A DNA stretch of 64,000 bases, from positions 1 through 64,000 of the forward strand of contig JBBIQS010000039.1 of assembly GCA_037442205.1 (NCBI GenBank), read 5' to 3'. This document shows, in pieces, positions 46,537 through 54,050 of this stretch. Below the pieces are notes generated by a model, which was not told the origin of the DNA, did not search any database, and saw nothing but the letters and a program-made list of their open reading frames with translations. The DNA comes from JBBIQS01 sp037442205 (GTDB lineage Bacteria; Myxococcota; Myxococcia; Myxococcales; UBA5297). A program made the position numbers and the translations under genes. Numbering within the stretch: position 1 is the first letter of the stretch; the number at the start of each line of letters is the position of its first letter.

Positions 46537-47150
46537 GGGCCCTCCTTGCGCACGCTGCCGGCCATGCGCAGCAGTTGCCCGAGCCCGCCACTGCCTCGCA
46601 GCGCCAGTCGGCTGCCGTTCTGCTCCCAGGTCAGCTGGTGCCAGACCTCTCCGTCTCCCCCGCGCAGCAGCGTAAGCCGGCCCTCGAGCTTGCCGACCTT
46701 GAGCGGCCCCTCCTCGACCTTGGTCGCCTGGGGAAGCATGTGCTCCGGGATCTCGGCCGCTCCGCCGATCGTCTGCGCCAGGTAGAGAGCCGGCCCCGCC
46801 GACTCGCGCGACTGGAATTCGAGGACGACCACTGCCGGGCGCCCCCCGGTGGCGCGCACCACCTTTGGAGGCCAGGCGAGCGACTGCGGGAAGTAGGCCG
46901 GCAGCAGCAACCGCTGGCGAAGCCGCCGCTCCAGGTCGGCGACGCTCGAATAGAGCCGGCCTTCCGCGGGCTCGGTGAGCAGCCGCGGGAGCGCACCCAG
47001 CCCCTCGAGCGAGGCAGTGGCCGCCGTCATCACCAGCGCGAGCGTGACCAGCGCACGGGCGAGCGCGCCGGCGCCGCCTTCGCGCCCGGCCCGCACCGGC
47101 GCCCCTGAGGGCGGCACGGAGGTCGGCTTGGCCAGGCTCGGAGCGTCCAT
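46533..47150 (-). CDS. membrane-anchored DUF4367-like protein
   Basis: 205 residues. One membrane helix near residues 33-50 follows a charged N-terminal tail. The exported part shows LPAYFPQSLAWPP..., VVVLEFQSRESAGPALYLAQTIGG and a WEQNGSRLALRGSGGLGQLLRMAGSVR ending, which fits DUF4367-type domains often found in anti-sigma or cell-envelope sensing proteins. It lies between the membrane metallopeptidase gene (2-base gap) and the haem-motif kinase (4-base GTGA overlap). It may be a peptidase substrate or accessory of the kinase; this is inference. Confidence 0.6.
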   Translation of the reverse strand: MDAPSLAKPTSVPPSGAPVRAGREGGAGALARALVTLALVMTAATASLEGLGALPRLLTEPAEGRLYSSVADLERRLRQRLLLPAYFPQSLAWPPKVVRATGGRPAVVVLEFQSRESAGPALYLAQTIGGAAEIPEHMLPQATKVEEGPLKVGKLEGRLTLLRGGDGEVWHQLTWEQNGSRLALRGSGGLGQLLRMAGSVRKEGP

Positions 47151-47152
47151 GG

Positions 47153-48112
47153 TCAGACCACGAAAAAGAGCAGGACCGCCAGCGACAGACCGGTGAGGAC
47201 CAGCCGCAGCGCCTCGAAGGGGACCGGCCGCGGCTCCGGGCGATCGATCAGCCGCCGGCAGCGCTCCTCGATGGCCATCGCGCGGGCGCGCGCCAGGAAC
47301 GGCTCCCCGGCGAAGTCCGGGCTGCGCTGGAAGCTGTGCGTGGCGCAATAGAGCTTCAGCAGCCCGGAGGCCACCCCCAGCCGATCGCCAGTCGCGCCGG
47401 CGGCGACCTCGTCCGCCCTCCTCTCTGCGTCGCGGGCGATGGCCCGCACCATGACGTGCAGCACCGGGTTGAAGGCCTGCAGGGTTCGCGCGGCGAGCAG
47501 GGCCCAGCTCAGGAAGGGATCGCGCTCCTTCAGGTGGCCCAGCTCGTGGGCCAGCGCCGCCGCCAGCTCCCGCTCGTCGAGCGCCGCCAGGGCACCGCGC
47601 GAGACGATCAGCCGCCCCCGGACCGCCCCGGCGCACATCAGGAAGGGAGGCTCGGCGTCGAGGAGGACGATCTCAGGCGGCCGGACGCCCAGCGAATGGC
47701 AGAGAGAATCGACCGCCGCTGGTAGCGCAGGATCGATCGGCGCCTGGCCGAAGGGCAGCGCGCGCTCGAACAGCTGTTCGCGCAGGAAGGGAACGGCGTC
47801 GCGCAGGAAGAGCAGCACGCCCAGGGAGGCGAAGGCCGCCAGCCACAGGTGGAAGAGGGGCAGGCCGAAGAGCTCGACCTGGGCCCAGCTGACTCCGGCG
47901 AAGAGGGCCCGCTCGTCGAGGAACCACTCCTGGTGCCGCTGCGGTGCCAGCAGCTCGAACAGCGGCAGCACCAGCAGCGGGAAGGCCAGCGACAGCAGCC
48001 GGAAGCGGACCTTCTGCCGTGGGTCCTCGACGCGCCAGCGGCGCAACAGCGCCTCGACCACCAGCGCCGCCACCAGGGCGTGAAAGATGGCCTGGGCGAT
48101 GAGCTGGGCCAC
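47153..48112 (-). CDS. membrane metallopeptidase, M48/M56 (BlaR1/HtpX-like)
   Basis: 319 residues from GTG 48112. Hydrophobic segments lie at about 1-20, 40-55, 78-105 and the extreme C-terminus. The catalytic region holds AHELGHLKERD (HExxH) and a downstream DAERRADEVAAG, whose Glu is the usual third zinc ligand in M48 and M56 enzymes. The layout of membrane helices around a cytosol-facing peptidase resembles BlaR1/MecR1 without the sensor domain. It starts one base after the cytochrome b stop and may cut the DUF4367-like neighbour; that is unproven. Confidence 0.8.
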   Translation of the reverse strand: MAQLIAQAIFHALVAALVVEALLRRWRVEDPRQKVRFRLLSLAFPLLVLPLFELLAPQRHQEWFLDERALFAGVSWAQVELFGLPLFHLWLAAFASLGVLLFLRDAVPFLREQLFERALPFGQAPIDPALPAAVDSLCHSLGVRPPEIVLLDAEPPFLMCAGAVRGRLIVSRGALAALDERELAAALAHELGHLKERDPFLSWALLAARTLQAFNPVLHVMVRAIARDAERRADEVAAGATGDRLGVASGLLKLYCATHSFQRSPDFAGEPFLARARAMAIEERCRRLIDRPEPRPVPFEALRLVLTGLSLAVLLFFVV

Positions 48113-48113
48113 C

Positions 48114-48842
48114 CTACTCCTTCGGCCGGCTGGCGCCCTCGATCCTCGCCAGCTCGAGCGGATGCTCGTGTTCCATGCGCTCCCGGCTGATCTTGCCGGT
48201 GAAGATCGCCGTATCGAAGGGGAACACGTCGGGGTTGAGGTGGGCGTTGTAGATGTGCCAGACGATGACCACCAGGAAGGCCATCAGGCCCTCGTTGCTG
48301 TGGGCCATCTTGGCGGCGGGAATCACCTCGCCGGGCAGCAGCCTTGCGACGGCGATCGGGAAGAACAGGATCAGCCCGGTGACCGCCATGATCAGCGCCC
48401 CGAACACCAGCCCCCAGTACTCGAACTTCTGCCGGTAGTCGAAGCGGTCGTACCTGGGCGGCGACTCGCGGAAGCCCAGGTAGTACTTCAAGGTGTCGAT
48501 GGCGTCGCGGAAGTCCTGGCGCTTGGGGACGATGGCGAAGCTGGCCCGCCGCTGCGCCAGCTGCCAGATGTTGAGCGCGAAGTGGAACACCACCAGCGCC
48601 ACCATGAAGAAGCCACAGGCCCGGTGGACCTGGCGGGCGAAGGTCACCCCGCCCAGCGAGGCCATCAGCGCCTTGGCCCAGCCGCTGTCGTAGAACTTCT
48701 GCGGGAAGCCGGTCAGGCTCAACAGAGTGAAGCTGGTGAGCATGGCCACGTGCTCCAGCCGCTGGCGCAGCGAGAAGCGCGTCAGGAAGGGCTCGGTGCT
48801 CGGGCGGGCCATCGCGACGGCCTGATCAGAGGGCGTGCTCAT
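48114..48842 (-). CDS. membrane cytochrome b subunit (formate-dehydrogenase gamma / cyt b561 type)
   Basis: 242 residues with four or five membrane helices. His residues at helix ends (LEHVAML, RQVHRACGFF, VVFHFALN, AKMAHSNEG, IVWHIYNAH) could bind two b haems. The blocks KFEYWGLVFGALIMAVTG and HIYNAHLNPDVFPFDTAIFTGKIS are typical of FdnI/FdoI-like cytochromes. It should exchange electrons between quinone and the nine-haem cytochrome encoded upstream, whose stop overlaps this start (ATGA). It therefore forms a quinone-to-periplasm electron-transfer module. Confidence 0.88.
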   Translation of the reverse strand: MSTPSDQAVAMARPSTEPFLTRFSLRQRLEHVAMLTSFTLLSLTGFPQKFYDSGWAKALMASLGGVTFARQVHRACGFFMVALVVFHFALNIWQLAQRRASFAIVPKRQDFRDAIDTLKYYLGFRESPPRYDRFDYRQKFEYWGLVFGALIMAVTGLILFFPIAVARLLPGEVIPAAKMAHSNEGLMAFLVVIVWHIYNAHLNPDVFPFDTAIFTGKISRERMEHEHPLELARIEGASRPKE

Positions 48843-49933
48843 CGGTTCACCACCACTCGCCACAGGTGCAGCAGGATCTGCAGCACCAGCCCGCCGATCA
48901 TGAAGGGGATGACCAGCGAGTAGAAGACCTTCACCCCGTACACCAGCGGCGCCTTGGTGAGGCTGGGCTCGTAGTGGCTCATCCAGGCGGCGGGGAAGCT
49001 GGCCCCGGAGTCGGGGTGGCACCTCTGGCAAGTCTTGACCAGGTTGGCGGCCATCACCCGCGAGTCCGGCGAGCGGACCTTGGCGATGTCGTGGACCCCG
49101 TGGCAGTCGGTGCACAGCGCCACCACCGGGTTGACCCCGCCCCTCTGCGCCGACTGCAGCGAGGCGGTCATCCCGTGGAAGTCGGAGAGGTAGGTCTGCA
49201 GCACCTTGGTCGACAGGCCGTACCTCTTCATCATCGGCTCGTTGGTGTGGCAACTGCCGCACATCTCCGGGGTCTTGAGCCGCCAGGCGCCGGCCTTGGG
49301 GTTGGCGATGTCGTGCGAGCGGTGGCAGTCGGTGCAGGTGGGCACGTCGGCGCTCTCGCCGCTGAGCAGCGCCTGGCCGTGCACCGACTTCACGTAAGAG
49401 GCGTTCACCGCCTCGTGGCACTTGGAGCAGGAGCGGCTGATGCGGGCCCGCGGCTCGGCGGCGCGGCCGACGTCGTGGGCCCCGTGGCAGTCGGCGCACA
49501 CCGCCGCCCCGAGGTTGCCGTTGTCGCGGGCGGCGTTGTGGACGCTGTCCAGGGTGCGCTGGTAGTTGGCGAAGTGGCACTGCTTGCACTGCTCGGAATA
49601 GTTGATGGTCAGCTCGCGGCGGGTCTTGAAGGCCTTGGGGTCGTGGCCGCCGGAGCTGCCCTTCAGATCGGCGTGGCAGTCGGTGCAGCTCAGGTTCTCG
49701 CCGTGTATCGAGCGGGCGAAGAGCTGGGCGTCGACGAACAGGCTCTGGGGCTCACCCCCTTCGAGCGCGACCTCCAGCCCCTGATCGCCGTGGCACTCCA
49801 GGCAGTCCTCGGCCGCCGCCGGCTTGCCGGCCGCCGGAGGGTCGGCGGGCCGCGCGCCCGCGTCGGGGGCCTGGGCGCGCGCCGAAGCGGCCGCCAGAGT
49901 CGCGACGAGCAGGCCCAGCAGACTCAGCCTCAT
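48839..49933 (-). CDS. nine-haem cytochrome c with a C-terminal membrane anchor
   Basis: 364 residues. A Sec signal peptide (LLGLLVATLAAASARAQ) is followed by nine CxxCH motifs: CLECH, CTDCH, CKQCH, CADCH, CSKCH, CTDCH, CGSCH, CTDCH and CQRCH. Several are followed at a distance by extra His residues (GAHD, RSHD, GVHD), so most haems could be bis-His. A membrane helix lies at about 338-358. ATG 49933 is preferred: GGAGAGGAG precedes it and the signal peptide begins here. It passes electrons between the membrane cytochrome b and periplasmic partners or a terminal acceptor. It is the first gene of the six-gene operon. Confidence 0.9.
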   Translation of the reverse strand: MRLSLLGLLVATLAAASARAQAPDAGARPADPPAAGKPAAAEDCLECHGDQGLEVALEGGEPQSLFVDAQLFARSIHGENLSCTDCHADLKGSSGGHDPKAFKTRRELTINYSEQCKQCHFANYQRTLDSVHNAARDNGNLGAAVCADCHGAHDVGRAAEPRARISRSCSKCHEAVNASYVKSVHGQALLSGESADVPTCTDCHRSHDIANPKAGAWRLKTPEMCGSCHTNEPMMKRYGLSTKVLQTYLSDFHGMTASLQSAQRGGVNPVVALCTDCHGVHDIAKVRSPDSRVMAANLVKTCQRCHPDSGASFPAAWMSHYEPSLTKAPLVYGVKVFYSLVIPFMIGGLVLQILLHLWRVVVNR

Positions 49934-50269
49934 GGACTGCTCCTCTCCTCGAAGTCGCCCTCCGGTCCGCGGCGCAGTCGCTTCGCCCCAGGCCCGGTCG
50001 CTGCCTCGACCTCGGAACGGGGGCGCGTCGCGATAAGCGTCGGCGGCGCCCGAGGCCTCCCTGGAGTAGCAAATCGGCGATTTGCTGTCACCCCAACCAC
50101 ACGGCAAAAGCCATGCTTCTACGGCACGTTAGGAAGCCTACGGCGAGCTTGGCCTGTCGCCCTGCGGCCTGCCGGCGCACTTCGGTGGCGCCGCCGGTCG
50201 GGATAGCGAATCGATCGCTCGGCGCGGCCGTCGGCCGGCGCCTAGCGTTGAGGAGGGACGGAGGCGGTC
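49934..50269. other. divergent region between the nine-haem cytochrome and uspA
   Basis: 336 non-coding bases. The main feature is the 19-base palindrome at 50068-50086. GC-rich inverted repeats close to uspA (50183-50250) are likely composition effects. No convincing sigma-70 or sigma-54 promoter was placed for either gene. Confidence 0.55.
50068..50086. promoter_or_regulatory. 19-base palindrome, candidate operator
   Basis: AGCAAATC-GGC-GATTTGCT is a perfect inverted repeat with a 3-base centre. It is AT-rich compared with its surroundings and lies 135 bases upstream of the nine-haem cytochrome start and 183 bases upstream of uspA. A dimeric regulator such as a NarL-type or Crp/Fnr-type protein could bind, but it matches neither consensus closely. 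Confidence 0.5.
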
Positions 50270-50695
50270 ATGGGCTTCGAGCGGATCCTGGTGGGCGTCG
50301 ACGGCTCCGAGGCCTCGCTGCGGGCGCTGCGGTTGGGCGTCGAGATCGCCGCCAGGTTCGGGGCGAAGGTGACGCTGGTGACCGTCATCCCGCCGCTGCT
50401 GCTGCCCAACGACGCCTACGCGCCCGGGGTCGGGGCGATCGAGCAGGAGCACCGCCGGCATGCCGAGCAGGTGCTGGCTGAAGCGAGCGAGCTGCTGGAA
50501 CCGAAGGTTGAGGTCGACAAGGTCCAGCTCTTCGGCGCCCCGGCCGAGTCGCTGGCTCAGCTCGCCCAGTCTGACGAGGTGGGGATGGTGGTGGTCGGCA
50601 GCCGCGGGCGCAACGCGGTGATGCGGGTGCTGGTGGGCAGCGTCTCCGACCGGCTGGTCCACATCAGCCCCAAGCCGGTGCTGATCGTCCATTGA
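50270..50695 (+). CDS. universal stress protein, UspA family
   Basis: 141 residues, the normal length for a single-domain Usp. It starts with FERILVGVDGSEASLRALR and ends with the ATP-binding-type VVVGSRGRNAVMRVLVGSVSDRLVHISPKPVLIVH, which contains the G-x2-G-x9-G-S/T pattern. Usp proteins of this kind respond to anaerobiosis or energy limitation. It stands alone between the two electron-transport operons, with 238 bases to the ArsR gene. Confidence 0.9.
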   Translation: MGFERILVGVDGSEASLRALRLGVEIAARFGAKVTLVTVIPPLLLPNDAYAPGVGAIEQEHRRHAEQVLAEASELLEPKVEVDKVQLFGAPAESLAQLAQSDEVGMVVVGSRGRNAVMRVLVGSVSDRLVHISPKPVLIVH

Positions 50696-50764
50696 GCCGG
50701 CGCCGGCCTGCCCGGCCGCGCACCGTGGTGGCCGCCCACCGCTTATGCGACAGGGCGGTCCGGC

Positions 50765-50804
50765 TGTTTCACCACGGCGCACCACAGCGCACCGCTCTGA
50801 AACA
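50765..50804 (+). promoter_or_regulatory. inverted repeat, candidate upstream activator site
   Basis: TGTTTCA (50765-50771) and TGAAACA (50798-50804) are perfect inverted 7-base arms, 33 bases apart centre to centre (about three helical turns). They lie 110-150 bases before the predicted sigma-54 start, the usual distance for an enhancer-binding activator such as the one encoded at 60193-61989. Confidence 0.45.
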
Positions 50805-50888
50805 TTGCGCAACCTCGCAGCGCTCGCCCGCTCGCCCGCCGTCGCCGGCAATGTCCTGTGGTTCTCACTACTTGGCGGCGCCGCTCCG

Positions 50889-50904
50889 CGCGGCATGCGC
50901 CGTG
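50889..50904 (+). promoter_or_regulatory. candidate sigma-54 promoter of the molybdoenzyme operon
   Basis: CGGCATG-CGCC-GTGCT matches nine of twelve positions of TGGCACG-N4-TTGCW and keeps the invariant GG (50890-50891) and GC (50902-50903) ten bases apart. The start point would be near 50915, 19 bases before the ArsR ATG. Found by eye. Confidence 0.45.
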
Positions 50905-50933
50905 CTCAGTGACCACCGAATCCCGAAAGCTCC

Positions 50934-51311
50934 ATGCGCCAGCCAGCCCACATGCCGACCGAGGTGCCTGAGGTCGATATCGCGTTCTCGGGATATCCGC
51001 CGGAAGCGGGTCCGGCGGTCGAGCGGCAGGCCCAGCTGCTGCGGGCGCTGGGCCATCCGGTGCGGCTGCAGTTGGTGCGGGCCCTGGCCGAAGCCCCGCT
51101 CTCGGTGAGCGCGCTCTCGCAGCGGCTCGACCTGCCCCAGAGCCGGGTCTCGCAGCAGCTGTCCCTGCTGCGCCACCAGAACCTGGTCTCGGCCATCCGC
51201 CGCCAGGGATTCGCCATCTACCACCTGGCCGAGCCGCACCTGCGCGCGCTGGTGGCCTGTCTCGACGAATGCTGCCCGCCCACGGCGACGGCAGCGGGGA
51301 GTGCCCGATGA
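50934..51311 (+). CDS. ArsR-family transcriptional regulator
   Basis: 125 residues with a winged helix-turn-helix (LLRALGHPVRLQLVRALAEAPLSVSALSQRLDLPQSRVSQQLSLLRHQNLVSAIRRQG). The usual metal-binding ELCVCD motif is absent. The only Cys residues are in CLDECCPP near the C-terminus, which could be metal- or sulfide-reactive. It is the first gene of the operon, and its TGA overlaps the ATG of the molybdoenzyme gene (ATGA). It may sense sulfur species or a metal and repress this operon. The start could also be the ATG at 50952. Confidence 0.85.
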   Translation: MRQPAHMPTEVPEVDIAFSGYPPEAGPAVERQAQLLRALGHPVRLQLVRALAEAPLSVSALSQRLDLPQSRVSQQLSLLRHQNLVSAIRRQGFAIYHLAEPHLRALVACLDECCPPTATAAGSAR

Positions 51312-53497
51312 GCACGATGAGCCGCAGGACCTTCCTCAAGGTCGCCGGAGGGTCGGTGCTGGGCGGCCTGGCGGCGAGCGCCGGCCTGTTCGGCCGCGCG
51401 GTGAGCGCCCAGGAGCTGAGCGGGATCGTCCCCGACCGCGTGGTCCCCAGCTTCTGCGAGCTGTGCTTCTGGAAGTGCGGGGTGCTGGCCTACGTCAAGG
51501 ACGAGAAGGTCTACAAGATCGAGGGCAACCCCAAGCACCCGCTCTCCAACGGCATGCTCTGCCCGCGCGGCGCGGCGGCAGTGGGCGCGCTCTACGACCC
51601 CGACCGGCTGCGCCAGCCGCTGCTCAGGGTCGAGGAGAAGGGCGCCCAGAAGTGGAAGCCGGTCAGCTGGGAGGAGGCCCTCGACTTCACCGCCAGGCGG
51701 CTGACGGGGATCAAGGCCAAGTACGGCGCGGGCGCGATCGCCGTCTTCTCCCACGGCCACGGCGGCGGCTTCTTCAAGACGCTGCTCAAGGGCATGGGCT
51801 CGGGCAACGTGGTCGCCCCCAGCTACGACCAGTGCCGCGGCCCGCGCATGACCGGGTTCAACCTCACCTTCGGCCTCGACCCCAATTCGATCGAGACCAT
51901 CGACATGGCTCACTCCAGGTGCATCGCCTTCCTCGGCACGCACCTGGGCGAGAACATGCACAACACCGCGGTCCAGGACGTCTCCGCCGCCAACGCCAAC
52001 GGCGCGGTGTTCATCACCGTCGACCCGCGCTTCTCGATCATCGCCAGCAAGTCCAAGTACTGGCTGCCGATCAAGCCCGGCACCGACACCGCGCTGCTGC
52101 TGGCCTGGGCCCACGTGCTGATCAACGAGGGGCTGTACCAGAAGGAGTTCATCGAGAAGAACGCCATCGGCTTCGACCAGCTCAAGGAGCACCTGCAGGA
52201 TAAGACCCCGGAGTGGGCCTGGCTGCAGACCGGCATCGAGCCCTCGCTGATCCGCGAGACCGCGCGCGAGCTGGCCCGGGCCGCCCCAGCCTCGATGGTC
52301 AACCCCGGCCGCCACGTGGTCTGGTACGGCAACGACGCGCAGCGCTCGCGGGCGGTGGCCATCGTCAACGCGCTGCTCGGCAACTGGGGCAAGAAGGGCG
52401 GCTTCTACCTGCCCGAGACCTACCCGGTCCCCGAGCTCAAGGGGCCCAAGCCGCCGCCGAGTGAGCACTTCCACCCGCGCCAGAAGTTCCCGTTCGCCGG
52501 CGCCGACTGCGCCTACGACGTCTGCGACGCCTCGCTCTCCAAGCCCAACGACCCGGCCAACGTGAAGGCCTGGCTGGTCTATGGCTGCAACGTGCCGCTG
52601 ACCCTGCCCAACACGGAGCAGACCATCGCCGCGATGAAGGAGCTGGAGCTGGTGGTGGCCATCGACACCATGCCCGCCGAGGTCACCGGCTGGGCGGACG
52701 TGATCCTGCCCGAGAACACCTACCTCGAGCGCTTCGACGAGCTGCATAACCCGCCCTTCCGCGTCCCCTACGTAGCGGTGCGCCAGCCGGCGGTGGCCTC
52801 GCTCTACGACACCAAGCCCGGCTGGTGGATCGCCAAGGGCCTGGCGGAGCGGATGGGTCTGGCCGAGTACTTCCCGTGGAAGGACATCGAGGAGTACCTC
52901 GACAAGCGCTGCCAGGCGGTGGGCATCGACTTGGCCACTCTGAAGAAGGAAGGCGTGATCGCCCGCGAGCCCAAGGGCATCTACGACGACTCGCCGGAGA
53001 TGACCTTCGCCACCCCGAGCAAGAAGATCGAGCTCTACAGCCAGCAACTGGCCGACGCCGGGCTGGACCCGATCCCGCGCTACGAGCCGCCGGAGGAGCC
53101 GCCTGCAGGCTACTTCCGGCTGCTCTTCGGCCGGGCCCCGGTCCACACCTTCACCCGCACCACCAACAATCCCCAGCTCAACGAGATCTTCCCCGAGAAC
53201 GAGCTCTGGATGAACGGCTCGATGGCGCGCTCGCTGGGCCTCAAGAACGGCGACCGGGTGATGCTGGAGAACCAGGACCGGGTGAAGGTCGGGCCGATCA
53301 AGCTCAAGGTCACCGAGCGCATCCGCCAGGACTGCGTCTACATGGTCCACGGCTTCGGGCGCGAGGACGCGCGGCTGCGCAAGAGCTACCGGCGCGGGGC
53401 CGCCGACTCGCGGCTGATCACCCGCATCAAGCGGGACCCGCTGATGGGCGGCACCGGGATGAACGTCAACTTCGTCTCCGTCTTCAAGGAGGGCTGA
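51308..53497 (+). CDS. Tat-exported molybdopterin oxidoreductase (PsrA/PhsA type)
   Basis: 729 residues. A Tat signal (SRRTFLKVAGGSVLGG) is followed by a 4Fe-4S site Cys50, Cys53, Cys57, Cys85 (CELCFWKCG ... GMLCPRG), with Lys rather than Arg after the cluster region. A Cys in SYDQCRGPRM (Cys176) is at the position expected for the Mo ligand in polysulfide/thiosulfate reductases. The C-terminal dinucleotide-binding domain is present. With PsrB-like and NrfD-like subunits next to it, it is a periplasmic catalytic subunit, most likely for polysulfide, thiosulfate or tetrathionate. Arsenate or selenate use cannot be excluded. Confidence 0.88.
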   Translation: MSTMSRRTFLKVAGGSVLGGLAASAGLFGRAVSAQELSGIVPDRVVPSFCELCFWKCGVLAYVKDEKVYKIEGNPKHPLSNGMLCPRGAAAVGALYDPDRLRQPLLRVEEKGAQKWKPVSWEEALDFTARRLTGIKAKYGAGAIAVFSHGHGGGFFKTLLKGMGSGNVVAPSYDQCRGPRMTGFNLTFGLDPNSIETIDMAHSRCIAFLGTHLGENMHNTAVQDVSAANANGAVFITVDPRFSIIASKSKYWLPIKPGTDTALLLAWAHVLINEGLYQKEFIEKNAIGFDQLKEHLQDKTPEWAWLQTGIEPSLIRETARELARAAPASMVNPGRHVVWYGNDAQRSRAVAIVNALLGNWGKKGGFYLPETYPVPELKGPKPPPSEHFHPRQKFPFAGADCAYDVCDASLSKPNDPANVKAWLVYGCNVPLTLPNTEQTIAAMKELELVVAIDTMPAEVTGWADVILPENTYLERFDELHNPPFRVPYVAVRQPAVASLYDTKPGWWIAKGLAERMGLAEYFPWKDIEEYLDKRCQAVGIDLATLKKEGVIAREPKGIYDDSPEMTFATPSKKIELYSQQLADAGLDPIPRYEPPEEPPAGYFRLLFGRAPVHTFTRTTNNPQLNEIFPENELWMNGSMARSLGLKNGDRVMLENQDRVKVGPIKLKVTERIRQDCVYMVHGFGREDARLRKSYRRGAADSRLITRIKRDPLMGGTGMNVNFVSVFKEG

Positions 53498-53501
53498 GCC
53501 G

Positions 53502-54038
53502 ATGGCCCGCTACGGCATGACGGTCGATCAGCGGCTGTGCGTCACCTGCAACGCCTGCGTGATCGCCTGCAAGAACGAGAACAAGGTCCCGGAGGGCGCC
53601 GCCCGCTGCTGGACGGCGCAGATCGAGCGCGGGAGCTTCCCCACCGTCTCGCTGGAAACGCGCTCCGAGCGCTGCAACCACTGCGAGAACGCCCCCTGCG
53701 TCTCGGCCTGCCCCACCCGCGCCAGCCACTACCTGGCCGGCGGGCTGGTGGCGGTGGACAAGGACAAGTGCGTCGGCTGCAAGGCCTGCGTCACGGCCTG
53801 TCCCTACGAGGCCCGCTACATCCATCCCGCAGGCTACGTGGACAAATGCTCCTTCTGCCCGCACCGGGTGCAGAAGGGCCAGGAGCCGGCCTGCGTGGCG
53901 GTCTGCCCCACCGACGCCCTGACCTTCGGCGATCTCGACGACCCGCACTCCAAGGTCCACCGCCAGCTGCAGACCCGGACCTTCAAGGTCCTCAAGGAAG
54001 AAGAGGACACCCGCCCCAAGGTCTTCTTCCTCACCTGA
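53502..54038 (+). CDS. 4Fe-4S electron-transfer subunit (PsrB-like)
   Basis: 178 residues. Sixteen Cys in four groups (CVTCNACVIAC, CNHCENAPCVSAC, CVGCKACVTAC, CSFCPHR...CVAVC) give four 4Fe-4S clusters, typical of PsrB/DmsB/NrfC-type subunits. It has no signal peptide and would be co-exported with the Tat-bound catalytic subunit. It moves electrons from the NrfD membrane subunit to the molybdenum centre. Its start lies 4 bases after the previous stop, with AAGGAGGG upstream. Confidence 0.93.
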   Translation: MARYGMTVDQRLCVTCNACVIACKNENKVPEGAARCWTAQIERGSFPTVSLETRSERCNHCENAPCVSACPTRASHYLAGGLVAVDKDKCVGCKACVTACPYEARYIHPAGYVDKCSFCPHRVQKGQEPACVAVCPTDALTFGDLDDPHSKVHRQLQTRTFKVLKEEEDTRPKVFFLT

Positions 54039-54050
54039 CCGGACGACGCC

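Noticed and set aside
49934..50110. Sigma-54 promoter for the nine-haem cytochrome operon
   Set aside because: The GG and GC pairs seen on the reverse strand are spaced 9 or 11 bases apart, not 10.
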